Assembly (NCBI GenBank): GCA_015501055.1
Contig: JADNYV010000541.1
Coordinates: forward strand, 1-22,859
Source of the DNA: Mucidula mucida
Lineage: Eukaryota > Basidiomycota > Agaricomycetes > Agaricales > Physalacriaceae
Direction: 5' to 3'
Length of the DNA stretch: 22,859 nucleotides
Part shown: positions 1-11,142 of the stretch, one piece after another
Position numbering within the stretch: position 1 is the stretch's first letter
Layout of the letters: the number at the start of each line of letters is the position of its first letter
Made by a program: the position numbers and the translations under genes
The notes under the pieces: generated by a model
What the model saw: only the letters and a program-made list of their open reading frames with translations
What the model was told of the DNA's origin: nothing
Database searches by the model: none

Positions 1-151
1 GCCGACATTCGTCGCATGATCATGTTCAGTGGCCAACGTTAACGCGTACCGCAAGGCATGTGCCACAGGCGAGATTCTTCTTCGGACGTCAGGCTCACAT
101 CGTGGGTTAATAAGAAGGCCTTTGACGAGTCTATACACGTCGCGACTCTTC

Positions 152-2494
152 ATGCTTTACCTTTTGCTCACCTCACTTGTATCGGGTGCGTTTGCACGCG
201 CACCAGCGGGGCCTTGGGATGCCTTTAACTATGCGCCCGCGTCGAGGAACGTTTCTCCAGCGACGATACTTTCCAGTACTGGGAATGTTTCGGGCATCCC
301 TAGTGACTTGATTTATACATCGAATACCGCCTTCACGTTTAGTGGAGTAAACTCGTCTGTAGTGTTCGATTTTGGCAAAGAGGTTATTTTCCAAAAAATG
401 AATAAGCTAGCACGCGTCACTGAAAAGCATTCTAGATCGGCGGTGTCTTATCGTTCTCCGTCACAGATGCTGCTGAAAGCGCAGCTATTGGCTTGACGTT
501 TACAGAGTCGGCGCTGTTCATCAGTCCAGACTCTCGGATAACTCTTGTAAGAGTAACTTTGTCCGAGTGGAAGGAAGGCAAATCCACGCCGCTCCCGTAC
601 CATCTGGAACTATAACCCAAACTATCGGACAACAGCGCGGTGGATTCCGGTATTTGACGATGATTTCGAATAGCAACGCCACAGTCACTGTCTCCGACAT
701 TGTTCTAGAGCTTACGTTTATGCCTCAGTTTCAAGATGATCTGCGCGCATATACTGGATACTTCTCAACCTCGGATCCGATATTTGGGGATCAAGACTTC
801 TTGACCAAGTTGTGGTATGCCGGTGCGTACACGGTTCAGACCAACACCATCGATGTCGATGAAGCGCGATCTGGTGATTGTAGTGGGGGTAAGCGCTCTC
901 ATTCTGTATGGAACGTTCTTACTAACTCGTTCCGGAGGTTGGTCAAATGACGCAAACGGTGGTATATCTTCGGGTACTGTGCTAGTTGACGGTGCGAAAC
1001 GCGACCGGTAAATAAACTTCCAGATGTTCTTCTTCTCTCGCTGATTCTGTGCAGGAATGTCTGGCCTGGTATAAGCTCGACCATCACCTTCTTCAGCCAC
1101 TGATGAGTCTCCAGGCGATATGGGAATATCCTCCCATACGGAACTTGTCTCCACCAATGACTTGATCTCATCGAGGAATTCGCTCCTAGTGATGTTTGCT
1201 ACCCAAGACCCAGCCACTGGCGCGCTCGCCTATTCGGGCCCGCCTATCAATGCCCACGGCAGCGACACGTACATATCCTGGTCTCTCATTGGCGCTCATG
1301 ACTATTATCTTTACACCGGAGACCTCGAGTTCATCCAGAACGTTTGGGAAAACTATACCTTCGCGCTGAGTTTCCTACAGAGCCAAGTTGACAGCACTGG
1401 CCTCATGAATGTTCCGCAAAGTTTCTCCAACGACTGGGGTCGAGACGGTGGTGTTGGACCCAACTCCGCTGCCAATGCTTTGTTGTACAGGGTAACGTTG
1501 TCTGGGTATACAGCACGAAAACCACTGACGCGAAATACGCAGAACCTCGTTACGTCTGCCGCACTCGCGGAGGCTTTGAACAATTCGGATCTCGCGGCTG
1601 GATACTCTGCTAATGCTACCGCTGTCAAAGCAGCGTATAACGAACTGCTCTGGGATGAGCCGGCTGGCTTGTTCCGCGACAACGATACCACGACTCTTCA
1701 CCCTCAGGACGGCAATTCCCTCGCCGTCATCTACAACGTCACTGCGAGTCGAAGCCAGGATGTGGCTATCAGCGAGGGCTTGACGGCCTTCTGGACACCG
1801 ATTGGATCGCTGAGCCCAGAATTGAACGATACTATTATTCCTTTTGTTGGCGGCTTCGAGGTCTGTCATTTTCCCTAGCGTTCGGCGGTGCACTCATCAT
1901 TCTGATAGCTACGCGCTCACTTCGTAGCTGGTCAAGGCGAAAGGGCGCTCGACTTGATGCGTAGCCAATGGGGGTACATGCTGACGACGAACCTTTCGGT
2001 GCAATCCACCTTGCTGGAAGGATTCACTGCGAATGGGTCTTTGGGGTAAGTTCGCCGTCTCGTCGCGGGCAACGTCAAGTGCTTATCCCCTTGGAAGGTA
2101 CCGTGCGGCCGCGGGATACAGCAACGACTTCTCGTATACCTCTCATTCTCACGGGTGGTCGACGGGACCTACGCCAGCTCTCACCTTCCATGTTGTGGGA
2201 TTGACTCTGACGTCTCCCCAAGGAGCAACCTGGTCTATTGCTCCCATTCCAAGCGGCTTGGACTCTGCGGAGGGAGGCTTCGAGACAGGACTAGGTTGGT
2301 TTGGAGTAAAATGGAATGCCACTGGCGACGATTTCTTCATGGAAATTGAGACTCCAGAAGGAACGAGTGGGGTGGTGGTTGTTCCATCATCTAAGGAGGT
2401 CACGGTTGACGGGGAACCTGTTATTTCTTCTCTTACAGAAGATGGTCGAAGAGAGATTAAGTTGTCAGGCGGTACACACATAGTAGTCGCTTGA
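152..2494 (+). CDS. GH78-like alpha-L-rhamnosidase, secreted; one apparent frameshift
   Basis: This is a six-hairpin glycosidase of the GH78 type, expected to release terminal L-rhamnose from plant glycosides or polysaccharides outside the cell. The ATG at 152 opens a short hydrophobic signal peptide (MLYLLLTSLVSGAFARA); the frame is open back to 29 but that extension is not signal-like. I reconstruct exons 152-382, 436-888, 938-1007, 1055-1068, 1115-1491, 1543-1860, 1909-2045 and 2098-2494. All introns are GT-AG and their phases agree. Family landmarks in order are FGKEIGG across intron 1, RGGFRYLTM, LRAYTGYF, WYAGAYTVQTNTID, VLVDGAKRDR, WPGDMGIS, GSDTYISWSLIGAHDYYLYTGD, DWGRDGG, LLWDEPAGLFRD, AGQGERALDLMRSQWGY and TSHSHGWSTGP. 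The exons total 1997 bases, one short of 666 codons. The reading frame shifts by one base between about 500 and 566, where no plausible intron fits. With one base missing near 533 the product would be about 665 residues. The gene is therefore a recent pseudogene or carries a sequence error. The family call is firm; the substrate is inferred. Confidence 0.85.
497..566 (+). other. Apparent 1-bp frameshift inside the GH78 gene
   Basis: Upstream coding (GLTFTESALFISPD) is read in one frame and downstream coding (SDNSCKSNFVRVEGRQIHAA) in another. The two overlap around 531-536 with no room for an intron; the only GT-AG pairs nearby would give introns of 20-36 bases with the wrong phase. The shift equals one missing base, most simply next to the TC run near 532-535. 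All other exon junctions restore frame correctly. Confidence 0.6.
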
Positions 2495-3165
2495 TGAAGT
2501 TCGTCAAGTGTCTTTAGGCCTCTTGTTTATAATTGTCAACACTCAAGTGGAATCAATACGTACGATGTAACAGCCGTAGCAAGACAATAGTCAGGGCGTG
2601 CTTGCACTGTTTGAATTCAACCAACATCAACTTCGCTATGACGGTATGTCGATGCTTCTGAGCTGTATATCGACCTACAAGACAACATATCATGCCCGCA
2701 CTAATGCAGCACCGAAGCGCAGTCTACATAGACCGCAACAGTCTAGTAATAGTTACTGCAACCTTCGGCATGCGCATATGCAACCACTGCATCACGAAGT
2801 CGCTGAGCAAGCCAACCCAACGATCATGCTCATAAGGCCGACTAGTGATCATCAGTGAGGATACATATTATTGAAGAAATGCAAGGCTTGTGCAGCAGTA
2901 AAACGTGACTCGACCTCCCAGTAAACCATGCTGTCGAAAAGAGGCGTGTAAGACGTTACAGTGGCAGTAATGTCATAAACGTGCGTGCCAGATCAGATTG
3001 TCTTCCATTGATATGGCTTCGTCTACAGCATGTCGAGTGCAATACATTTCCGGGTCTTCGCCCAACATCGGTCCCTGCGAAAGCTTTCCCGTAAATATAG
3101 ATACCTGCGAGGAATAATCGCAGCATCGCAAATGCTACCACGTCGCCTGAAAGGTAGCTGGGCAA

Positions 3166-3603
3166 TCATGATGAGGACAATGATGCGATACTTGCAATCG
3201 ACCTAATGGACCTCCAAGCCAGCTTCAAGCAAACCAACAATTTTCGTCCCTGGACAACTCGAAAGCAGCGAAGTTTTATTCGCCCAAGAAAGTAACTGGC
3301 CTCAACGATGGAATGGGAAAGAGATGGGAGTCTCCGTATGAACGGCAAGCTTAGTTGGTTTCTTGTCCCCACATGAACGAAAGTCTCCGCTGCGCCTTGG
3401 AAGGCAGTTAACTTGATGGTAGCACCAGCATGAAAATCCTTGAACGTCCCCAGGCGTCGCGTCTTGGCCGACTCAATCCCAACGAGGCTAATAATTCCCA
3501 GATCTACAAAGTACTGCTGGAGATGCGCTGTGGATTGAACAGGCTTGGGCGGCACATTTGAGGTTATCTCGCAAAAATCGCTGTCAAAGAGCGGGACAGA
3601 CTA
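3166..3603 (-). other. Unidentified open stretch, doubtful exon
   Basis: A minus-strand frame stays open for about 146 codons. It has no ATG near its upstream end (the first usable codon is GTG at 3555), but a possible acceptor CAG lies near 3580. Its first 70 residues have a protein-like composition (for example HLQQYFVDLGIISLVGIESA). The last part, rich in Ser, Ile and Arg, looks like read-through. It could be an internal exon of a decayed gene or chance. I do not recognise a family. Confidence 0.15.
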
Positions 3604-4635
3604 CATCTGTTGGCGAGAAACTGGGAGCGGGCATCTATCTCGGGATAGCTCTGGCTGTGATGCACCACCGGGAAACGTGTCTACGAGCGTCACAGTCCGC
3701 TAAGTCGTAGACATATGAATCCCAAAAAACAAGCACATCGAGACACCATGACGGACGGTAGACGTACCTTTGAATGGAACACTATCGTGAATTACTCTTG
3801 AGCCCGAGGTGTATCAGACAGTCATTTCTACCACTACTAACTGAACTGAAAATTTGTGAGTCAACTCCACCGCATATATGCGCATGAATCGTACTAAAAT
3901 TTCCGCGTTCATTTTCAAAGCATCGTTTTCAAGCCATCAGCCAGAATTTATTCGAAGCTAGACCAGCATCACTCCTGTCGCCTTCTGGGGAGAAATGGGA
4001 ATCCGAGTCGTATGTCACGCCAGTCAGGATGGTTTGGGCCACGGCGATGGTGTGCACGCGTCGCTGGTAATGCAATCTGCACCGTTCGCACGTCGTGCGT
4101 CTGCTGTCAGATCCAAGTCGAATCAGCCAAACATCATCCTCCAATGAGTAGCTTCCTGGAGTAGTGAAGAGCGATATTGCAGACCTCAATGAGAGGTGCC
4201 TTTGAGGACGCTCCCCTACAGTGGGCGGCCAGAATGGTCGTTTCCCCCATGACCGCGATATAGAAAATTGGAGCAACCAGGGTGAAAAAACATCGCGAGG
4301 CTCTGCTCCAGACCGAACGAGCGTAAATGTCGCGTAAAGCACAGTTCCCTGTAATTGGATGGGACGAAAACGGGAAAGGTCAAGATTTGGCTTTCAGATG
4401 ATACGAGTGATGACGGAGCGCAAGGGTATGCTCCCGCAATAACAGGCAGTACTGTTGGGTGTTTTCTTGTCAGAGGAGCGGCCCAAGTCACTGATATACG
4501 CAGAGAAATTGAGCCGCAGTGAGAGGCAAAGGCAAGGACGGATTTGTGTTTGTTTGTACAAACAGCTTTGCCTCTTGCGCCCATGTCGTCGCTGCCCGAC
4601 GCCCACCATCGCTGCATAACGATCTAACGACGCCC

Positions 4636-4706
4636 ATTGGGCTTTCTCTTACTTCTTCTTTGTATTAAATTTATTCGCTTTCTCGTTTTCGTCGCTATCG
4701 TCCCGT
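4636..4706 (+). promoter_or_regulatory. CT-rich core promoter of the DUF6699 gene
   Basis: A strongly pyrimidine-biased tract (runs such as CTTTCTCTTACTTCTTCTTT) lies about 85-150 bases before the ATG at 4789. CT-rich tracts in this position commonly mark fungal transcription starts. No TATA box is evident. The transcription start itself cannot be placed from sequence alone. Confidence 0.35.
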
Positions 4707-4788
4707 ATGTCGCACACTTCATCAACAACTGGCCAACTGATCTTACCGCGGATTCCAGGTTCTTCTCTTCTCCGACGCGTACTTTTGC

Positions 4789-5850
4789 ATGGACCCTGCC
4801 CACCCTCTTCCTGCCCGCGATTCTCATGCCCAGCAGCCTCCTCGTTCAATCCTCAAGTCTTCCGGAGCGCGTCGTGATGCGCCCGCTCCATCTGGTTCAT
4901 CCTCCTCTGCTCCCCAGGTCCAATTCAAGGGCCTCCCACCTCTATCCGCTCCCCGTGCATCCTCAAAATCTTCTTCACACTCCCAGAAGCCTATCCAGAA
5001 CGTCGGCCAGATCCCGAACGATGGTCCGATTCCGCCAGTCATGCTTCCTGCTACCGCAAATAGAGACGAGTTGGAAATCATGGCATTTCACCTTGCTGCG
5101 CACCTTCGAGAGCTGCGTATCGCCGAAGAAGAAGCGCGTCGAAAGCAAGACGCGCAGCGACTTCCACGTCCCACTAGGCGACCAGACGATTTTCCTGAAT
5201 TTAAGGATATTCTTATGGGACCCTGGGTCGCGGGATCTGACTGTGAGTACGCTCATTGCTCGTATAATATAAGGAGAACCTAACCCCACTCAGATGGCCC
5301 CATTTTCCAGCCCACCTTCATAGCGCATGTCCACTACTCGGTCGTGGTCAATCCTATACTTCTATCACCCGTTGACCGTCTCGTATGGGATATGAAATCC
5401 CCTATCGATACTGCGACATTCACAAGTCCACACGACGTAGTCTCCCTTGAATCGATCTCTCCACAGTCTGCCACTTCTCCGCGGCTGACCGAAATATGTG
5501 TCGTGTCGCACGCATTCCCGTGGGCTATTCGCATCTCAGCGAGGAACAAATATATAGGCGTCAGCGTGGGGGATGTGCTGCACGTTTTGTCGCGGTTTTT
5601 TGCATTGCCCTTGGGTGACCGCTATATTCGCGAAGCATCACCTTCACATCGCGCTGCTGTTCTGGCTTCCCATGAAGATCGAATATCCCGATCGATAGGT
5701 CCTCCAGGCATATGCGTTTATGACTGGTTTTTAGAAGCGTCAATGTTCGGCGGGCTCGCTCATGACCCCGATCATTCGCGGACAGATTACTTAGGGCGAC
5801 GAGGTGAGGTGTATCTCATGCTGTCCTCGACGGAATATCCAGGCATGTAA
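4789..5850 (+). CDS. DUF6699 domain-containing protein
   Basis: Two exons, 4789-5242 and 5294-5850, joined over a 51-base intron (GTGAGT donor, CTAAC branch, CAG acceptor), give 336 residues. The junction recreates a Tyr codon, reading GSDYGPIFQPTF. The first 85 residues are low complexity, rich in Ser, Pro and Ala. A charged probable helix follows (RDELEIMAFHLAAHLRELRI, then a Glu/Arg/Lys run). The C-terminal 170 residues match my memory of the DUF6699 pattern: a short beta-rich opening with VNPILLSPVDRLVWDMKSP, then ICVVSHAFPWAIRISARN, then ISVGD-like residues and DVLHVLSRFFALPLGD. The family is common in Agaricomycetes and has no known biochemical role to my knowledge. There is no signal peptide or membrane segment, so a cytosolic or nuclear location is likely. 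Its stop lies 189 bases from the stop of the DUF6535 gene on the other strand. Confidence 0.8.
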
Positions 5851-6039
5851 TTGTGGTGTCCGCACTGCGAGCTTAGGTTACGGAATCTTTCAGACATAAG
5901 CTCAAGTGTCAATGTCAGACGGGGGCTCTCTGACTGTCCGCGGCGGCACTGTCCAGGGAATGCAAAACTTACTTGATGTTGGTTATTCGCGCGTAGACTC
6001 ATTCGCTATATCGTCACTACGAATATATTTACTATATTA

Positions 6040-9000
6040 TTACTCTTCTTCTGCAACTACCACACGCCGAGAATTACAATACCTCGTATGTAAGGTGATA
6101 CAAACATTAGTTTCGTAGGGATGGTATTCAAATTGGGACAGATCGAGTCTCCAAGCATTGAGGAGAGCATCGAGTTGAGGCGTAAAAGCCAGGTTATCGG
6201 TTTCTAACACATTTGTGACAACTTCGAGTAGGTTTGAGACGACCAATTTTCGTAGCACAGTTCGATTAGGATCATTCAGGCTGCACTGACCCGCAAGCAT
6301 CAGGACTAGGCAGATATCCTCCTTCTGATCTGACTCTCCAAGCAGCTGTTGTTTGGAAAAGTCAAGAATTCTTGAACAAATATTGGTCTGATCCTTCTTA
6401 CTAGACCAATTATTACTACCCATGCACAGTATTTGCTCTAGGTAGTTGAGAACTTCGCTCTTCAGCTCCAAAGTCAGGACAGTCCTTTTGTATGTTTCAA
6501 GCATGAACTGAGATAACCAAGAGAGATTTCCATAGGAATTGGGTTGAGCCAGAACAGTTGTAATAAGCTTGTGACAATAGACAGCCGGAACCTCTAATAG
6601 AAGGGTTTCTACCAGCAAGTCTGTTGTATTGGTAGAATGGGCAAAGTTGAAGAGTGTCCAGATAAGAGTCCAGATAGTAGAGTGATATGTGTCATCTTTC
6701 TGGTATAGCTTGAAGCTTTGATATACAGCCTCAACTAGTTGTCCATAATCAGGATTTGAATCTGACCTGTAGGTACTCTGAGCTCTGGTATTCATCCTCT
6801 TGATCAAGATAGACTTCTTGACTTCTGGACTATTGTTTGAAAACATAAAGAAACATGCTGCAAGAGGCATAAAGACTCTGATATCCTTAGCATCCAGAGT
6901 TCCCAGCACTTCAATCAAGAGAGCCAGTACATCCTGCCTATGGTCCTTTAAGACTGAGAAATCTGTCCTCCATAATGCATGTGCCAAAGCATCCAACAGC
7001 AGCCTTAAGCTATGATGCCTCAGATGCATAGTCCCATTCTTCTCCTTTACACCTGAGATATGCCACTGCAATAGGATCTTCACATCTGCAAGAGGATGCT
7101 CTGGTTTCACCTCTGCCTTTTCCTGCAGAAAATTGTCCGGGTGCACATGATAATGCACAAGCTCCGTACCAATGACAGCTGCCAGGTTATGATACGGCCA
7201 TCCCAAACCATCCAGCTCTATATAGGACTCGCAACGCCCTTTCAGCTCATCCCAGGCACTCATCAACTCCGAATGCAAGCGGGAGTAGGACGATTTCCCA
7301 GTAATGCGAGCTAGGACTCCGGCGGAGTCAATCTCATCAAGAGAGATACACTTCCACAAGTGCAGAAAACTAGCCAAGAAATCGGTAATATGGGCACTAG
7401 CTAGGAAGGCTTGCATTTCGGGCGGAGCAACAAGATTGACCAGCTCGGGTTGGGTCAATTCCACGGAGAGCTTGGAATACAGAAGAATGGGGGCTTTGGT
7501 GGGGAGGATGACAGAAATCTGGTTAGGAATGTATTTAAGATTCCACAAAGAGCGAAGCGCCATGTCCGTAGTGGCCGTGTTCTGAGAACTCGTCAGAAGC
7601 CACGTGACAGCCTTCCAGCTCAATGCGGAATCTGACTTTTCGAGGAGCTGCTGCTCGTGGTTGTCCACCCGATGAACCGGGACAGACTTGGACAAGTCTT
7701 TGCTCCAAAGTGTCCAGCCGCCGGATGTGAGGTTGGAGGAGGCGAGAACCACCGATATCTGCTTGACGAGATACAACCAGCCTGCCTGGACAGATAAGGA
7801 GACGAGCCGGGACATTCTCTGGAAGAGTACTACTGCCGGCGTGTTGTATGGACACGACGGGATGAATAGTGGCAGCACGGTCGTGATGATATAAACACCG
7901 AGCACAATACAGCTCATGGCGATGACGACTTTGCCCGGAGTCGAGTGGTACTCCAGCAGCGTGAAGCAAAACCCGATGACAAACATGAAGAGCGAGAGCT
8001 GAAAGAACCAGGGAAGCGCGGAAATGATTGTCTCGACTCTCCATTTCAGCAACTCCTCATACCGAAGCTGACGTCTCTGCGCGCACTTGAAAGGATTCCC
8101 ATTCTTCATGTCCCGATTGTACTCCACCATCCACGACTTGGCGGAGGTTGCGAAGAGCATGGTCCCAAGACATATTACCACGCAGCTACCCCATAAAGTC
8201 ACAGAAATGACTCCCGTGGAACTGGGAGAGGGACTGAGCTGGGCCGCGGTTATGGGCTTCCATTCTGCGGGCAACGTGTTGTTGGAAGAGATGTTGACGG
8301 CGACGAGGACAGCCTGGTTTAGAGCATTGGCGTATATCTCTGCCGGACTGACATTGAGCGCGTTGATGAGGAAGGCTGCGACTAGACCGAAGAAGAGAGT
8401 GGTCTACGGAGACGGAGAGCATGAGCATGACAACATGGTATGGAAAGAAGGTCCTTACGACAAGGAGGTTGCTGTTCAAAGTCTCTCGATAGCCGCGGAA
8501 GAGGTCATGATCATAATCAGACGCTTCGCGATTGTAGTATTCCCACAACGTGGATTTCTGGTCGACACCAACTCTGACGCGTTCAGCCAAGGGCGGTGCA
8601 GCGGTACTGGTATTGGTAGCGTTGGACCTAAAGCTCGCGGGCGATACTGCTCCTGATCGATTAAAGTCTGAACAAGAAATTGGTGAATACCGTGCGGATG
8701 CTGGGATTAAAGAATCGACTCACGCGAAGAATCAGGTAGAGTTTGGGCTACCGATACCGGAGTAGTTTTATTGATGTTGGACTTGAAGAATGCACCAAGG
8801 CGCGGTGGAGCGTTAGCGGGGTTTGGATCTGAAGCAGACTCCGTAGGGCTGGCAGGCGCAACAGCGGGATGGGGAGTGGATAAAAGGCTTGGAATTTCGT
8901 GGATAGATTCGACACGAGGCTGGACAGGTGTCGCGACCTCACCGTGGAAGAAACCAGCTCCAGCGTCAGAGTCTAGCAATGGGGAGGGATGGGAATCATG

Positions 9001-9189
9001 TGCGAGATGGGGCGATTCGGGAGAGATGGATCCTGGGCGAAAGCTCGCAGGATCGTCGACATCTTGATACTCAGCAGACTCTGCAGTGTTTTCGCTGGAG
9101 GGCAGGTATTCCTGGTCTGCTTGGTCGTCATTGTCAACAAAGTCTTGTTCGCGAACGTCGTTGAAGAAAGAGGCAAGCTGAGTGCTCAT
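6040..9189 (-). CDS. DUF6535 domain membrane protein
   Basis: Read on the minus strand from the ATG at 9189, three exons (9189-8724, 8652-8459, 8403-6040) are joined by introns of 71 and 55 bases. They give about 1007 residues with consistent phase. Residues 1-155 are acidic and Ser/Pro-rich, probably disordered and cytosolic. Residues 191-215 carry the family signature LWEYYNREASDYDHDLFRGY. Four hydrophobic helices follow, at roughly 214-236, 284-307, 346-370 and 378-401, with a basic loop (KCAQRRQLRYEELLKWRVE) between helices 2 and 3. This fits DUF6535, a family expanded in Agaricomycetes with no assigned function that I know of. The remaining 600 residues look helical and soluble, with no motif I recognise. 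The last exon has no introns over 2364 bases and is visibly richer in A and T toward its 3' end than its neighbours. The start could be disputed; the 744-codon open frame beginning at 8274 is only part of exon 3. Confidence 0.8.
8653..8723 (-). other. Intron 1 of the DUF6535 gene with tandem acceptors
   Basis: The donor is GTGAGT at 8723. Two AG acceptors lie six bases apart: GATCAG ending at 8653 and GAGCAG ending at 8647. Both keep the reading frame, changing the protein by two residues. The upper one is used in the model. Confidence 0.5.
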
Positions 9190-10526
9190 GACGGATTGTG
9201 GCTGAGAAGATTCGGCGCGATGGAAGTCGTAAAGCAGGCAGCGTATGCAGGGTAGTCCGTTTTTGGAAAGCGTTTCTCGTTTCTTGTTCTCGTGTTGCCA
9301 TCATGGCCTCCATTCAGGACAATGTTGAGCGACCGCCAGCAGCCTCAAGGAGATACCAAAGTCTGAAGCTTCGCGTCGCGTGAAGATCTGGCAGCTGCCG
9401 TATTTCGTTGGACTAAGGTGTACCTCCCATTGGTCAAGTTTCATGCCTGTTCCAGTAAACAGAGCGCCAGACAATGCTACGAGATAGCAGGAGCGCTGGG
9501 AAGATGGCGGCCAAAGAGAACTATGGAAAGTTTCGAGCGATCGGCAATGCGGCCCTCGTGCAATGAGTGGCGGTCACCCCCATGCGTACCGTCGAACATA
9601 CTACTACTAGCAGTTTGACAGTACTGAGTCTCAAGTGAGTCGACGTACGTCCGACCATCCATAACTTCGTATGCATACCCGTGGTTGAATGAAGCGGTGA
9701 TTGCGCGGGACAGCACTCCAAGCTTCGAATTGCTCGTGCGTGTTGCACTCAAAGCTTATCACACTCGTGCCTCGAGAAGTTCTTCCTGGCCGTGCTCGGT
9801 TTCAAGAAACCAATGATTGTCAGTGACCTCATTATTCAAGGCATCGGTGACATAAACGGGCTGAATCAAAACAGCGTCAATTCTCCTCTTGTCCGTGATA
9901 TCGATGCATACACGTCACGTTGAACGCGCCTCGTCCCTTGCCCGAAGTCGAAAAAACCTGCCCCTCGTTCTTTCAAACCAAACGAGTGAGTCAGAAGCAG
10001 CCGTTGTCCTCCACTACCTCATTCTCTTGTTTAAAACCTGTGAGGTTTTTTGCTTTGGAACCTAGTACTCTTCTGGAGACAAACCATCATCGATATTTCG
10101 ACGCTGTGTGAGCTCGAATGAAGTTTCAAGAGGATATGCGACTTTATAGCCCAGATTCAATCTCCGTGCTAGCCCCCAAGTCGGTGACTTGATCCAAGTT
10201 GTTGTCGAACGGTTGTAGATTGGCTCGCCTTGTGTATTGAATCACGTACCTCGGCAAGTTCTTACAAGGCCCGTCCATTATACAGGAACTCTTCACGCAG
10301 GGCGTACCTCCGTGTTTCTACAGCCTCGCGTTGGTGCTTATGCGAGGTTAGTTAAATAATGCTGAGTGTGATAGAGACTTTTGCGGACCACTGCGGCTCC
10401 AAATCTTCGTCCCAGTTTCAGCGCCATCGCGGCATAGTATCAATGGGCGACTAACACGGCAAACAAGTCACATCAGAGTCATGAGTTTGCAGCCTTCAAT
10501 CCTCTCGTTACATCTGCGTAAGTCGG

Positions 10527-10622
10527 CAATTTGGTGTGTGGCGGTACATCGGCTCGACGCGGCTTTTCGTGGATGTACGCGATACCCTTGATATACCGAA
10601 AATGAGCTGACTTCCTCGGGAT
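10527..10622 (+). repeat. Left arm of an imperfect inverted repeat
   Basis: Bases 10527-10548 (beginning CAATTTGGTGTGTGG) are perfectly repeated, inverted, at 11121-11142. Further in, TCGACGC, the block 10576-10604 (TACGCGATACC, then ATATACCGAAAATG) and CGGGAT recur in the same order in the right arm, with different spacing. The outer similarity stops abruptly at 10527. This is either a terminal repeat of a small non-autonomous element or a diverged inverted duplication. Confidence 0.7.
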
Positions 10623-11035
10623 CAGGCAATGTTCGTCAGATCAGAAGGTGGGTCACCAGGACGCTGAATGTAAGTCCCAGTGCGTTACTCTTATTTCAAT
10701 GCCAGAACCCAGGCGAGGGGGCTTGGTTCAACAACCCGAAAGTGTATATCGGAGGCTCTTATACCCTAGCTGAATTTCGTTCCGAAGTACCTAAGCAGTT
10801 TTCTGGTCCGTTCAGGTAGAAGTGGGGGCACCTAAAGAGTTCCCGAACTGAGAACGCGACAGAAGTAGGAGATCGTTGATGGACAGCTTCTTATTTCAAA
10901 CGTATATTGTCCACGATAGGGCTGATCCAACGCAATCGTTCTAAGCTATGATTGACAAAACCTGTTCCCTCAAGTCTTAGTCTCCTTCAACAAGGCACTA
11001 TGTAGTGACAACTCGTAGGGTGGAACTGTCGTCGC

Positions 11036-11142
11036 ATCCCGCAAAGGCCATTTTCGGTATATGGAGGTATCGCGTATATGCGTCGAAAGATGGGCAGAAT
11101 AATTTCTAGACAAGTAGTAGTGTACCGCCACACACCAAATTG
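11036..11142 (-). repeat. Right arm of an imperfect inverted repeat, in the bystin promoter
   Basis: Read on the minus strand from 11142, this begins with the same 22 bases as the left arm. It then has TCGACGC, the block 11076-11049 and CGGGAT in the same order, with 17 more bases of spacing than the left arm between the outer 22 bases and the second block. The pair spans 616 bases. The arm ends 61 bases before the bystin ATG at 11204, so the bystin promoter overlaps it. No clear target-site duplication flanks the pair. Confidence 0.7.

Larger units (their letters stand above)
2495..4788. other. Intergenic region, no convincing gene
   Basis: About 2.3 kb separate the GH78 and DUF6699 genes. 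Open stretches occur on both strands, but none has recognisable domains, a convincing start or consistent splice sites. The only ones worth noting are a minus-strand stretch at 3166-3603 and a CT-rich promoter just before 4789, listed separately. I see no transposon terminal repeats, tandem repeats or RNA gene here. Confidence 0.6.

Noticed and set aside
6040..8274. A 744-codon open frame taken as a complete gene starting at 8274
   Set aside because: The frame continues upstream without a stop through the first membrane helix and joins two upstream exons carrying the DUF6535 signature. The codon at 8274 is TTG, not a true start.
9477..9752. 91-codon minus-strand frame
   Set aside because: No recognisable domain and the overlapping frames are equally open, so there is no evidence of coding.
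10527..11142. Autonomous DNA transposon between the inverted repeats
   Set aside because: The interior of about 410 bases has no transposase-like coding, so at most it is a non-autonomous element.
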